From Codonopsis lanceolata (lineage: Eukaryota > Streptophyta > Magnoliopsida > Asterales > Campanulaceae), in assembly GCA_013146195.2 (NCBI GenBank), contig CM028379.1, positions 92,857,401 to 92,921,400 of the forward strand: 64,000 nucleotides of DNA, in the 5' to 3' direction. Below, piece by piece: positions 19,656 through 31,399 of the stretch. Numbering within the stretch: the first letter of the stretch is position 1; the number at the start of each line of letters is the position of its first letter. The notes under the pieces were generated by a model. That model ran no database searches, had not been told where the DNA came from, and saw only the letters and a program-made list of their open reading frames with translations. The position numbers were made by a program, and so were the translations under genes.

Positions 19656-20948
19656 ACTGTAGATTTTTCTTTTTTTTTTTTTTTGAAATTTTCCCGGCTC
19701 TGTTTCAGATCTGCTAAATTTCTGCACTGTTTGGGACTTTTGGAGCACTTCTGACTTTATTAGTAATGCATATGCATGTCCTATTTATGCCTAAATGATG
19801 TAATTCAGTGATAATGTATGAAATTTCTATGATTTATTTTTACGATGCATGATTTGAACTAGTGGTCACTATTTGACTCTACTATGCATGATTTATATTC
19901 TGAATGCAAATGGGGCTATATGATGCATGTTTTACATTAAATCACATTTTTGCATGCAATAGAATCGCGAGACGGAATATTCTGAGTATAAATTAAATTT
20001 TTCCGAAACGCTTTTCGGACATATTTTCGGATAAAAAGGGGATAAAACAGATATTTTTCATGCCCTTAGATTTATTTTTCAAACATGCAACTGCTGCAGG
20101 GGTATAGTAAATGCCACAAAGATATTTATTTTGATGATTGGTGATTCTTTATCTTCTTTTTAGCGTACCCCTATGGCAGCTTATTGGACAAATGAAATGT
20201 ACATAATGGATGCATGAATTATTCTTCTTGATGCAGATGCAATGTAGAACACTTATGATGCATGAATTTTCACACTTTATTATATATATGGCAAATGCAG
20301 TTCTAATATACATTTTTATGACATTTAAGATGAATTATTTATTTAAAAAATAAATTACATATAAAAATTGTTGTCTTTCTCTTTTTTTTTATGAAAGAAT
20401 ACAGTATGTACGTACATCATGTAGATTCCTATGTTTGTTTGTTTTTTTTTTTTATGTAAAAGAATGATGTTTATCCCTCTTTTTTTAAATGTAAATTTAT
20501 GTACATGTATGAAAATGGTATGTAACAATTTAAAGAATTATTTATTTTCTTTTTGTTATGAACAAGATTTTTTTTTTAAAGAATTTTTAAAAATTATGAA
20601 GTATAAAACATGCAATATGTTCATTATTTATTTAAAGACTGTACAGAGAAGGAAATAAGGGCAGAGAACTTACCTCTTTTTTTTTTTTTTTTTGTAAAAG
20701 AAACCTGTACAGACAGTATGATATAATACAATATAATGTATATGATGCAGTATGTTACACATGCAAAAATAAACTCACACAGAAAATAAAACTATACCGA
20801 ACATCTAAAATGTAATGGCACGCTGTACTTTGAGAATAGGGATTTTTAAGAATACACCTTTGGATAAGAGTGGGCTTTTCGGGTGATATCGGAACGGGAA
20901 AAATGGCCGAATCCCTTATAATTTCAGTGCCTTGCACCTGTTGAGCCC

Positions 20949-21260
20949 GTGCTCGTAGCCTCCTTTTATAGGTCTTCTTTTCTTTTCGCGATCAGACGCA
21001 GGAATAGCGGAGTGTCGGATCATCGAACCGGGATACCGGGCAGCGCAGCTATCCAGGATAATGGTGATGCTGACGATGAAGAGGGAGACACCTCTGGTGG
21101 CTCTCATGCTGATGAGTCTAGGGCTTCTTCTGCACCTCGCAGAAGGAGTATATGGGCCGGCTCGGTGGACGTCGCAGGCACTGATAGACCGCTCGGGGCT
21201 AGGGCTGCAAGAAAAGGAATTGTCTCTGGGGAAAACAAAGGGGGTATAGGCAATATATAG
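20949..21260 (+). CDS. Putative last exon of the same antisense ORF
   Basis: A GC-richer open stretch bounded upstream by a pyrimidine tract and CGATCAG (about 20980-20993, a plausible acceptor) and ending at TAG 21258. The encoded segment is acidic then basic (DNGDADDEEGDTSGG, then SAPRRRSIWAGS, GARAARKG). A short possible middle exon (RTPMAAYWTNEM) follows TTTTTAG near 20163 and ends at GTACAT. The joins are inferred; there is no domain match. Confidence 0.25.
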   Translation: MLVASFYRSSFLFAIRRRNSGVSDHRTGIPGSAAIQDNGDADDEEGDTSGGSHADESRASSAPRRRSIWAGSVDVAGTDRPLGARAARKGIVSGENKGGIGNI

Positions 21261-21506
21261 ATATGTACTATGCAAATAATGTATAATATAGACGTCTTAA
21301 TAAGTATTCCTAAGTTGCACCTTAGGACCTGTAAAATTTATATTTTAGTGTTTTAATATGAGCTGCTTTGTCGTGGTTTTTCTCTTTTGTCAGTTGAGCT
21401 TCTGATGTGCTGAAGACTGGAGGTAGTACGCTGAGGGCTTCAAATAATGCCTTCCCTCTCCTTTTTATTTATATATTTTCCATCATTTTTTTTATTATTT
21501 TTTTTT

Positions 21507-21672
21507 ATGCCCTAACTTTTGCCTAGGCCGCCCTTTCGAGTTTTCAGCCTAGCGAGCTTTTATTTATTTATTATTATTATTTTATTTCTTTTCATCATTT
21601 TTTTTATTTTATTATTTTTTTTATGTCCTAACTTTTGCCTAGGCCGCCCTTTCGGGTTTTCAGCCTAGCGGG
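21507..21672 (+). repeat. Duplicated 50-base hairpin motif near the pol 3' end
   Basis: Two near-identical 50-base copies (21507-21556 and 21623-21672), 116 bases apart, separated by T/A-rich sequence. In the second copy TAGGC (21640-21644) pairs with GCCTA (21663-21667) around CCC/GGG. The second copy ends about 30 bases from the pol stop codon at 21706. Possibly a 3'-end or overlap-region structure for transcripts of either strand. Confidence 0.6.
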
Positions 21673-21705
21673 CAGGAGAGAGAAGCATTAGCTGGAAAGG
21701 ATGGC

Positions 21706-22831
21706 TCAGGCGTAGTACCTTTTGAGCTTGTCGAGGTTGAAGGGCTGGACAAGATCTTCCCCGTCCTGGTTTGTGAGAAGCACGGCACCTCCCGATCGGA
21801 TCTCCTTAACAATGTACGGTCCCATCCAGGGAGACTTCCATTTTCCCCTAGTATCAACATAACTAGGGGGTTTTTCTCGAAGCACGAGGTCTCCAACTTG
21901 GATATCACGGCCTTTGACTTTTTTATTGAAAGCTCGGGCGATACGCCTTTGATACGCCCGGGTATGCTCTAAGGCTAACAGGCGTCGTTCATCAATTAGG
22001 GCCGGCCTCACCGCCTTTGACCCGATCAACTGCTATATCGGCTTCCATCATCACTCTTAATGATGGAATTTCCACCTATTGGTAGTACCGCTTCCATGCC
22101 ATATGCCGAGAATAGGGGTAGCCCGGTGGGTGTCTTGGATCGTCACGGTAGCCCAGAGGGCTAGTGGTAATTTTTACGGCGATCTCTTCTCAGTATCGCC
22201 ATTTTTCGATGATGTTCTCGAGTTTTATTGGCTGCTTCAACGGCACCATTGGCTTGTGGCCGGTAGGGGGAGGATTTGTGTCTTTGGATCTTGAACTCGT
22301 TTAGCAGACGGTTCACGTCCCCTTCAAAATAAGAGCCGTTGTCGGAGATGATTTCGAAAGGTACCCCATAGCGGTATATGATATTGGCCCGAATAAATTC
22401 GGACACCTTTCGGGCGTTTAGTACCTTGTAGGAAGAAGCTTGTACCCACTTTGTGAAGTAATCGACGGCTACCAGGACGTATTCATGGCCATTGGATCCC
22501 TTCGGGTGAATTTGGCCTATGACGTCGATACCCCATGTTGAGAAGGGCCAGGGGCTGTGGAGTTGTATAGGACGTGTGGGGGCACATGCTGTAGATTGGC
22601 AAAGCGTTGACATTTGTCGCAATGTCGCACCCACCGAATACAGTCGGTTTCGAGTGTACTCCAATAGTACCCCTGTCGGATGACTTTCTTTGATAGCATA
22701 TGGCCATTCATGTGGGGCCCACAGGTACCACCATGTAGTTGATCCATGATTTGCTCAGCTTTGGCCTGATTGACACATAAGAGGTTGAGGCCTTGATAAT
22801 GCCTTTTATACAGGCTGCCACCGCTGAGCAC
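21706..22831 (-). pseudogene. Integrase of the Tat/Ogre-like element
   Basis: Minus strand. The zinc finger is at 22831-22517 (LHGGTCGPHMNGH ... HCDKCQRFA). The core at 22664-22161 keeps WGIDVIGQI, IISDNGSYFEG and NGAVEAANK, holding the D, D and E positions. The C-terminal part at 22029-21706 has VGDLVLREK, GKWKSPWMGPYIVKEI and the ending NLDKLKRYYA. These lie in three frames with at least two breaks (near 22600 and 22100). Family role: inserts element cDNA into the chromosome. Dead copy. Confidence 0.86.
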
Positions 22832-22984
22832 AAATTGGGAGGCCCATCTTCGCAGGGAGACTCTTCCCCTCTTGTCTAAGCCAGGAGGATAATGATTTTT
22901 CTGGAGCAGATTTAAGATGTCAACATACCAAGGCTCGTGGTCTGCTTCAGAGGCTGCGTTGATTTTGAAAAATCTTGAAGTGAC

Positions 22985-24002
22985 CTTCTTCCCGACTATA
23001 AGCTAAATGGTGAACTTTAGTTTCGGCGGGAATCTGGACTAGTGACGCCAGAGTGGCCAGGGCATCGGCGAATTGATTCCTATCTCGTGGTAGGTAATGG
23101 AACGAGATAGAATCAAATCGGGCGGCGACTGTTATTAACTTGGCATGATAGAGCTGCAGCCGAGGGTCCTGGGTCCTCCATCTTCCTTCGACTTGATTTA
23201 TGATTAGGGCCGAGTCTCCGTAGACTTCGAGATCTTTAGCTCCCCTTTGGAGAGCTTCTTCTAGGCCAGCAATACAGGCTTCATACTCATTGTATTATTT
23301 GAACATTCGAACTCCAACCTTATAGCCGGGTATGAGAGTCAGCCGGATCGATTAACAGGATTCCTATGCCAAAGCCTCTTTTGTTTGCGGCTCCGTCAAA
23401 GAACATCTGCCAACAGTGTCCGGTCGGTGATTTCGTGATACCTTCATCTGGGAAACCGGGCTCAGTTGCATCTTCGGCCTTCAAAGGTAGATCGGCTAAG
23501 TGGTCTGCGATGACGCTCCCTTTGATAGACTTGAGAGTGACATAAGTTATGTCAAACTCATTAAGAAGAAAGGACCACACTGGCCGGTCGGTTTGGATAG
23601 TGACGACTTACCGAAGATGTATTTGATAGGGTCCATCCTGGATATGAGCTTGATGGACCTTCCCTGGAGATAGGTTTTGAGCCTTTGAGTGGCCCAGACT
23701 AGGCCGGTGCAGCTTTTTTCCAGTGCCGAATAATTGAGCTCGCTTCCTTGTAGCTTCCTACTTATGAAATATATGGCATTTTCAACGTAGGAATTTTCTT
23801 TCTCTTGGGCGAGCATAGCCCCTACTGAGGTGTCTGTGACGGTTAAGTATATGAGGAGAGGTTTATGTGTATGGGGTGGAGCTAGCACAGGGGGATTGGT
23901 AAGATAGGCTTTTATTTTCTCGAAGGCTAGCTGGCACTTCGCGTCCCAGACTTGGTTGGTATTCTTTTTCAAGAGTTTAAGAGGGCTCACGGTGGTAGTC
24001 AC
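22985..24002 (-). pseudogene. RNase H and second, archaeal-type RNase H (Tat pol)
   Basis: 24002-23547 carries the usual Ty3/gypsy RNase H with a TDTSVGAMLAQE-like start and SRKLQGSELNYSALEK. 23580-23320 then shows the connector FDITYVTLKSIKGSVIADHLA and WQMFFDGAANKRGFGIGILL. The second RNase H continues to about 22985 with EACIAGLEEALQRGAKDLEV, YGDSALIINQ, and FHYLPRDRNQFADALATLASL. Two RNase H domains in tandem are a Tat-clade signature. A frame change near 23300 breaks it. Confidence 0.85.
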
Positions 24003-24128
24003 TGTCGATGAAACGGCCGATGTACTACCGGCCTAGGAAGCCTTTGACTTCGGTGGGAGTTTTAAATTTGTGGCATTTCTAAGATGGCTTTGATCTTTCT
24101 GGCTCGATCTCGATGCCTTGCTCGATTA

Positions 24129-24720
24129 CTAAGAATCCCGTGACTTTGCCTCCTGTAACCCGAATGTACATTTGGTGGGGTTGAGCTTCATCTGGTGCTT
24201 TCTGAGTCTTTCGAAGAATTTCTGAAGATCTTTAATGTGAGCACTATAGGCGTCGCTGGAATGTACGATCATATCATCAACATAGACCTCCATCTCTTTG
24301 TGGATCATATCATGGAAGAGGGTGGTGGCAGCCCTCTGATAAGTGGCTCCGACATTTTTTAGTCCAAATGGCATGACAGTGTAACAATAAGTCCTCCAAG
24401 GAGTAGTGAATGAGCTCTTCTCACGGTCTTCGCCATTTTGATTTGGTTGTAGCCCAAAGATGCATGCCGTCGACGAAGGATCGGACTTTGTGAGCGACGG
24501 CATCTACCACAATGTCAATGTTGGGCGGGGAAGTTATCTTTGGGCGACGCTTTGTTGAGGTCGCGAAGTCTACTCGACTTTCCGTTGGGCTTGGGAACGG
24601 TCACTATGTCGGACGCCTAGGTCGGGTATTCAACTACCCGAATGAAGTTGACGCGCAATTGTTTCGTGATTTCTTCTTTGACTTGTAGTGACCATTCCGG
24701 CTTGATGCGGCGAGCTTCGT
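24129..24720 (-). pseudogene. Reverse transcriptase of the Tat/Ogre-like element
   Basis: Minus strand. 24720-24510 shows decayed finger motifs (IKPEWSLQVKEEITKQL, VTVPKPNGK, LNKASPKDNFP). 24503-24129 has SSFTTPWRTYCYTVMPFGLKN, then GATYQRA, then the catalytic box YVDDMIVHS and LRKHQMKLNPTKCTFG. A stop and frameshift separate it from RNase H near 24010-24128. Confidence 0.83.
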
Positions 24721-25870
24721 TTGGGGCGAGCATCCTATGTGGGAATCAGGTGCTCGACTATACCGGATCTAGGCGGGCATATCTTCATAGGACCGTGCAA
24801 AGATGTCTACGAATTCTTTGAGGAGATCAATGAGTGCCTTTCTTTACGGACTTTGGAGGTAGGCTAGGTCGATTTCTTTGATTTCATTGTCCACCAGTTG
24901 ATAGTGGGCAGTCTTCCAGTATCTGGCGATGAATGGCTCGTTCTCGGTACTCGATCGACTTTGCAAGCTCAAGCGGATAATTTTTATCTTTTGGGTCCAT
25001 TTTATTAAATGACTCATTATCATAATTATTATTATTTAATGCAACTAAGGAATAAGCAAAGACATTCATATTATTATTAAAAGCACATTGTACAGGGGTT
25101 ATTACATTGTTGAGGACCTGGGGTTTGGGGTCCTCAACTATAGGTAGCGGATTGGTAGATGACCAATCCAGTAAAAGCTAGGAAAGGATCGGGGATAGTA
25201 TATCCGAAGCGGTCTACAAGATGCGGGTGTCGAGGCGGACCGGTCGTGATGTACCAATTCGCAGAGGCTTATTAGAAATAGACTCGAACTCGGCGGAGAG
25301 CCTTTCATAATTAGTGCCTCCGTCTATCATACCCGTAAAGTCGTCTCCTAGACCGTCATCATCTAGCAGGCCAAAGCATAATCATCTTGGTCTATAGACC
25401 AAGTATTTTCAATGGTGACAGCCTTATAAGCGGTGCTACTGGCTCTGTGGTAACTGCTCCATATCATCCGAGAGAATCGACATCATCAAAGACTTCCCAA
25501 CTGTGGCACCTTTTTCCATTCTCGGTCTATCCGAGGTTCGGGGAACATGAGATAGGCTTCGGTTTCCCCTTTCGTACAAAGTAACCATTTAAGGTTTTTC
25601 TATAGGGTTGGAGAGGGGGATATTCATAAGGACGCTTTTTTTCTTTCGCCTTTCTTTTCTTACGTTTACGCTTCATGATTGAGTAGGCGTGTATCCTAGA
25701 CCGAAAGGAGGATACATTCCTTAAGTTCATCTTGGACTAAATTAACTAGTCCTTCGATTTATGCCGAGACCTAGACCAGCATATAATTCATTTTTCTGAA
25801 CATGTTCAAAGGGACCATGTTTCCTAGGGAAGTGACTTTCTTTCCAATGATGTCGGTTTCTCGGCCATAT
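24721..25870 (-). other. Decayed pol linker between protease and reverse transcriptase
   Basis: Element-internal sequence with no intact frame. A short minus-strand piece at 25069-24884 (DPKDKNYPLELAKSIEYRE) looks like element coding sequence. In Ogre elements an intron is known between protease and reverse transcriptase; I cannot identify its borders here. Confidence 0.4.
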
Positions 25871-26438
25871 TCAATGGTGTTGATCACACTTGGGGATAAC
25901 CTCAAAGCCACCGAGAAAAATACCGGTGTCTTCATGTTCTATCTCGAGGATTGGGATATCCTCGCTTTCCTTATTCTCCACGATCTTATCGGCCATAATA
26001 ATTACTATGTGGTCATCGTGGATGAATTTGACACGTTGGTGTAATGAAGAGGCTACCCCTTTACCCCATGAATCCGGGGCATCCCAACAACAAAGCAAAG
26101 GTGGCTGGGATATCCAGACTTGGAACTCAAGCGGCATGTTTAAGGGCCCAGCAGTTAATATTAAAGTGACCACCCCCAAGACACATCGATCGGTGTTGTG
26201 TATGCCTTAACTTGCCTTAACTGCGAGGAAGGAGTGAGTTCGATATCTTTATCCCCGCTTGGCTAGTGTGGCGGGACATACATTCAAATGAAGACCCATT
26301 ATCTATCAAAACTCGGGGAACCCATTTCTCCAAAATTCCCACAGTGATGTGAAGAGCATCAATGTGGTTAGTTCCTTCCCTTGACAGGTCCAGATCGGTA
26401 AACATTATTACGTTCCCAAAATGGATGTTCCCGATCAT
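25871..26438 (-). pseudogene. Aspartic protease of the Tat/Ogre-like element
   Basis: 26438-26217 contains HIDALHITVGILEKWVPRVL followed by IDNGSSFECMS. The DNGS box replaces the DSGA/DTGA form, as is common in Tat elements. The C-terminal flap part is at 26179-25871 (LNMPLEFQVW, ASSLHQRVKFIHDD). A frame break between 26217 and 26179 inactivates it. Confidence 0.75.
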
Positions 26439-26613
26439 CTGAGTAAGCTCATTGGGGGAGGTTTCAATAGGAACGATCGGCTTAGTGACTTAGCCGTATC
26501 CGGGTCTTAGAAGCACATAGTAAGCCCCAGATGGAGATGTTGGCTGAGTTTTCTTCATCGAGCTAATAAAGAATCTTCCACCGTTTTAGCCCCGATATAC
26601 ATTACTTGATTTT

Positions 26614-28539
26614 TCAGTGGTCACCTCTTTCGTTTGGTGGTAGGCTCGGATCGGGTAAGGTGGCTAACATTTCCACCAACCCAAGTGGCTTTTTCAATGT
26701 TACAGTATTTTGGCTACCAAGGATAGTGTCCCAAGAGAGCATGTTACAGCTAGGCTCTTTTATGGGTAAGGGTGGAGGAATAGGAATGAGGATATATGGA
26801 AGTGGATGTTTATTTATTTCGAACTTGGGCACAAAAGGGGTTTCATCAACCTCAATCATATTGATTTGAGGTAGAGGGTTATTGACTATATTTGAGTGCG
26901 GGTGGAGGTTTTTCAATAACCTTATCATCTATTAGGTCTGGATAGCATTTTTGAGGGTGTAACATTTGTCGGTGAGGTGACCAGCTGGAGCGATGATATT
27001 CGATATTGGGCTTGGTTCCAAGTCGGTGGCTTATAATTTTCAGCGGCTTAATACTCCTTGTGCCGTGCCATTAGCCCCTGCAGTATCATTGAGGCGGGGA
27101 GCTTGCGGTTCATCAAAATGCGCTTACCGTTCGATTTAAAGTTTAGGCGGGCCATTATTTGCTCCCAACGTATTGAGACGTCCGACCCATAATACCATGG
27201 AGCAGGCTATAATTTTGGGTAGAAAATGGGGTTGAGGCATTCCCTACCATATTGACGGTGAGGTGGTGCGGTTGTCTTTCCTTTAGTAACGGAAAGAACT
27301 AGGAGACGTATTGGTTTTCAATTGGCCAGTCCGTATATCATCATCAATACGGGCTCCTATCTCCACTATTTCTTTGAAATTGGTATAGGGGAGGTACCGC
27401 ATATGTTCTAGGTAAATGGGCTGGAGGTTTTTGATGAACATTCGGCATGACTCGTAGAATCGAGTGTCAAGGTGCGTGCCGGCTTTCTCTTCCACATTGC
27501 AAACTCGGCGCGAGGTTTCCTTTTCGTTGGGTGCACGATTCAAGGTCCCTCCTATTTTCAAGGCGGTATTATCTTTGTATCTTTCGAGGAATGCTTGACT
27601 ATCGGTCCCGGTATTCATGTGCTGTCGAGATAGCATTAACCATTGTTTGGCGGCTCTACCGGGTGAGGTGAAAATTGGAAGCCATAGCCTCAAACCTAGC
27701 TCCCCGTGACTGCATGCCAGTGGAATAAGACTTTAAATGGGATATAGGGCATCCAGTCCCGTCAAACTTTTCTATGTCGGGCATTTTGAACTTTGAGGGA
27801 AGTATTGCTGATGGTTGCAATGTTAGGGCCCGAGTAGAAAATTCCCCTTTATTGAGAAGTTTAAACATCATGGCCTTCATATTTTCCATGTCGGCCTCCA
27901 TTTTGGTGGTTGGGGGAGTTGGTTTTTGGTATATACTGGCTGGATTTGGGAAGGCTGGGTTATTTTCAGGTTGAAGGTAGGGATTTTGGGCTGGTGGGTT
28001 TTGGATAGTATATGGATTCTGGGTTAATGGAATTTGGGCATTATAAGGATTCTGGGCTGGATATGGGTATTGGGTTGGATAAAGGTCTTGGGTTGATGGA
28101 TTTTGGACAATGTAGGGATTTTGGTTTGGTTGGTTTTGGGTAGTATATGGATTCTGAATTGGTGGGTTATTGGCGGTTTCGGCTGGGCGACCAGGATCAT
28201 TAGGGGGTAAATACGTGGTAACTTGGCCTGGTGGGTTAAAGCTTTTTGGGTCCATGTGTGAGCTATTTAGGAGTGGGTTAGTCATAGGAAAAGGGAGGTC
28301 ATTTGGGTTCTGGGTGTTTAGGGGAAAATATGGTGGGTAAGGGTATATATTTGGGTAGTAGGGACTTGGTGGAGGATTGGGATTTGGGATAGCAGTAGTA
28401 TTTGGTGGGTTAGTGTTTGGTGAGGAGTTGGGTTTGGAGGCACCGGAGATGTAGATGCTTAGTGAGGGAATAGTAGGGAAGAGTTCACCTCACCAGCCTT
28501 TGGATTTTAGACTTTGTGGATCGTAACTAGCCATTTGAT
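26614..28539 (-). pseudogene. gag of the Tat/Ogre-like element
   Basis: The likely start is the minus-strand ATG near 28539 (MNQMASYDPQSLKSKGW, then a stop). A Pro/Tyr/Gln/Asn-rich region with repeated QNPY units occupies about 28285-27950. The conserved capsid part follows: FKMPDIEKFDGTGCPISHL, then AFLERYKDNTALKIGG, GARIDDDIRTGQL (27693-27283). A later piece at 26928-26614 (PLPQINMIEVDE) is the gag-protease link. Stops and frameshifts divide all parts. The QNPY repeat is longer than I would expect for a structural linker and produces the low-complexity pattern at 27920-28170. Confidence 0.8.
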
Positions 28540-29194
28540 TCATCACCGCACCCAACCTTTTTTGGTCAAACCATTCCTCATTCTTGGGATCACGGGAGGC
28601 GGAACATACCCAAGGAGCCCCCGAATGCACTCCATAGCGACATTCACTTTCTTACGCCATACTACTCCTGGACCGGTGCATGCCACCGAACTCGCCTCAC
28701 TCTGGCTCGATTCGAACCGATACCTTCGATCGATTTACGACACTAGTTTCGTATCAACAGGCAGTATTATCTCTGCGCCTTTCTAAATTCGGGCCAGTTT
28801 ATGAGGAAAATGGGGTTTGGTAGGTATCGAAGGAAATTTGGCTACGGAGGCAGGCGTCTGGCTTCGAGTGGCCTTTTATTAGTATTTTATTATTAAATTT
28901 TTTTTTGTTCCCTATAGTTGATCGGATAAGCACACCGCTTTATTTTGACAGCGATCTCGGGAACTTTTCTGGAACGATGGATTCTTTCTCAGTATAGGAC
29001 CAACGTATTCCACATATCCGCTTTCGACTCCCAGATCTGGGCTGGTCCCAGGCGAAGGGCCTATACTCTTTCCAGGATCCACCATCCGAAATGGTCTAGG
29101 TCGAGCATCTGAGAATTATAAATCAGCCCCTATTCATTTATTTATATTGATATTCTTTTTTTTATATTATATTTTTTTTGTGCGCACTTATTAT

Positions 29195-29236
<42 letters not shown>

Positions 29237-29795
29237 CTTTTTTGAACTTGCGCGATTTTTTTTGACATAACTATATATATATTTTTTTTGATTTTTTTTG
29301 ACGTGGGCGGCTCATAATTCGTAAATACAAAACCTGGCCGGTTCGCTAAGTGTCCCAAAAACTATATGCATTCTAACGCTGGCTTACGCAGGGGTAGGCT
29401 GGCCATGGTGTAGGGTAACAGCCGAATATTCCTATACGCGCGTATAAAAGTGTATCTAGAAAGCAAAGAAAGTCTTTATTTATTTTACGTATGTAGAAAC
29501 GTAAAAATAAAACAGATTTGGCCCGGCTCTGTCAAGTTACGTGTGGATTTTCTGCTTTTATGTTCGAAATGCTAGCAAGCAAGCACCATTTTAAGAAATA
29601 GAAAGAAAAGTGGGGAAACTATTCATTCCTTATTAATTACAATTTTTTGTCCTATGTCCCCAAAATAAAATGACAGAATGAATGCAGATATGTATAAATG
29701 TACATAATAAAGTGAAAAAGAAAACAAGAGAAGTAAATAATAATATAGAGCCGAAAGTAAAGCCCAAATTTCTTCATAGTCGCTCGAATTTATTG

Positions 29796-29836
<41 letters not shown>

Positions 29837-30094
29837 TTTTTTCGAAATTTTTTGATTTTTTTGTATATATATTTTTCTTTTTTATATTTTTTAATACTTT
29901 TAAACATGCCCGCAATGTATCGGAACGAAACCGCCGCCACATGGAGGATCATATCCACAAATATGGGCACTGCAGATGGGGAACACTTTATTCAAATGCG
30001 AATTAATATGACAAGCATATCAGCCGTAAACAAATAAAAAACAAAAAGTTTTATTTTACGAGTCTAGCCCTCCATTTTATTTAAAATAAAACAA
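28540..30094 (-). other. 5' leader of the Tat/Ogre-like element
   Basis: Non-coding as far as I can see. AT microsatellites are at about 29199-29233 and 29798-29828. The segment just left of the primer site (about 30040-30085) matches the sequence right of the primer site of the other Tat element (63830-63865), in inverted orientation: both carry the GGAGGGCTAGACTC block. Confidence 0.6.
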
Positions 30095-30111
30095 CTTCCC
30101 AAAGAGCGCCA
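30095..30111 (-). other. Decayed primer-binding site
   Basis: On the minus strand TGGCGCTCTTTGGGAAG, at the place and orientation of the intact-looking TGGTGACTCTGCTGGGGAC at 63802-63820. It starts one or two bases from the inner end of the LTR. The family's primer is usually a tRNA-Arg; this copy has several mismatches to the other. Confidence 0.6.
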
Positions 30112-30711
30112 TCCAGGTTCCTTTGCCCCGCCCCACGCCGCCTTTGATAGGGTGCGCGCCAGACGGCGGATGCGCGTGACACCACCGCTCTCATTCCACC
30201 CTCCCTTTGCTTAGAGAAGACGAAATCAAAAGTGCGAGAGGAGTGTCATTTATATTAGCACGCGAATGTGCCTGCTTGCCTTGAGTGGATTTTGTATCCA
30301 ATATGGGAACCGGGGTTTCCGCATCAAATTATCCTCGTTTAGGGATACCAGATATGGGAATGCATCTTTTTCATTCCATTTTCCCTTTTTTGGAAAACGG
30401 AAAAGTGCAAGAAAGGATATTGTGACGCCCCACCATGAATTTATTGAAAATAGCCTTATGGCCCATCAGATTTCTATGGGAGCTTTGGGTTTCATCAAGT
30501 TATCCCTTGTTTAGGGATACTGTATGGGAATGCATCACTCTCTCCATTCCCATATCTCCTTTTTTAGGGAGAACGGGAAAGTGCAAAGAGGGAATGTTGC
30601 GAGGCCCCACCGAATCCGAAAGTTTTAGAGTCGCCATCTTTATTTTAAGGCAAATAAAGCAAAACCAAAGAAAAGAAGAAAAAATAAACCGTAGAAAAAA
30701 GAAAACGGTTC
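30112..30711 (-). repeat. 5' LTR of the Tat/Ogre-like element, truncated by gap
   Basis: The 600 bases next to the primer site match 16060-16680 in the same orientation (shared blocks such as CACCCTCCC, GTGCGAGAGGAGTGTC, ATTAGCACG, CGAAAGTTTTAGAGTCGCC), with many small indels. The remaining 1.2 kb, with U3 and the target duplication, are lost at the gap. Confidence 0.82.
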
Positions 30712-30811
30712 NNNNNNNNNNNNNNNNNNNNNNNNNNNNNNNNNNNNNNNNNNNNNNNNNNNNNNNNNNNNNNNNNNNNNNNNNNNNNNNNNNNNNNNNN
30801 NNNNNNNNNNN
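30712..30811. other. Assembly gap (100 N)
   Basis: Exactly 100 N. It starts inside the right LTR of the Tat/Ogre-like element, so at least 1.2 kb of LTR must be missing or misplaced here. 30812-31399 to its right holds no gene that I recognise. Confidence 0.97.
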
Positions 30812-31399
30812 CGGCTCGCTCGGTTTCTAATTCGGCATCCAAGTGGTTTACATTCTTCATTACGCCCAACAACTGACTCCTTCTCTAATGCATCAATGCA
30901 ACACATCAACCATGGACTATCTCTTCAAATTTGGGTTTGATTTTGGTTTTGGATTTGATGTCTATTGGTTTGATCTAAGCATTCAAATTGCTTGTTTGAG
31001 TCTATTGGTTTGATACGCTCATCTGTAGCTCCAAAGAAATGATGTTTAAGTGATGAAGGAGAGGGCAAAAAAGTATTTCACTTAAAGAAAGATAACGTCA
31101 AGGTAACGTCTGTTAAAAAATGGGTTAACGTCAAGATAAGTCGAGATGCAGTGGCCATCAGAAAATTTTGAAGTCTCGGTGGCCTAATTGCAACCTTTTT
31201 GTATAATGCAATTGGCCGGAGGTGTGTTTTGCCTACTTAAAATCATTAAGTTAAAATCAGTTAGTTTAAATATTTGTCCAAAATCCTTAAATTTGGTTTT
31301 AAATATATATTTTGTAACAAGTTTAAATCCATTTATCGAAACATTTGGATAAGATATCATTTGTTGCTTATATCAGATATTCTTTTGACTTTGTTTAAC

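Larger units (their letters stand above)
17863..21705 (-). other. 3.8-kb region between pol and 3' LTR of the Tat/Ogre-like element
   Basis: No sense-strand (minus) coding sequence is recognisable. Read on the plus strand it holds structured motifs at 18092-18160 and 18994-19061, a 29-bp tandem repeat, an ATG-initiated basic ORF at 19479, an open stretch ending at 21258, and a duplicated hairpin motif at 21507-21672. Much of 19750-20750 is AT-rich with T runs. The layout suggests an antisense transcription unit like the one at 13709-16007, but I find no protein-family match. Confidence 0.5.
16049..30711 (-). mobile_element. Tat/Ogre-like Ty3/gypsy element on the minus strand
   Basis: Right to left: truncated 5' LTR (30711-30112), decayed primer-binding site (30111-30095), leader, gag (28539-27283), protease (26438-25871), reverse transcriptase (about 24720-24129), RNase H plus a second archaeal-type RNase H (24002-22985), integrase (22831-21706), a 3.8-kb 3' region, and the 3' LTR (17862-16049). 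The second RNase H domain and the gag motif KMPDIEKFDGTGCPISH place it in the Tat clade. All coding parts are frameshifted. The LTR start TGTAGACACCCC matches the element at 60946. A long open time since insertion is implied by the damage. Confidence 0.88.

Noticed and set aside
19297..19748. Overlapping Phe/Leu- and Lys-rich ORFs on both strands near 19300-19750
   Set aside because: They read through T/C-rich tracts; only the ATG at 19479 has a coding-like composition, and even that is uncertain.
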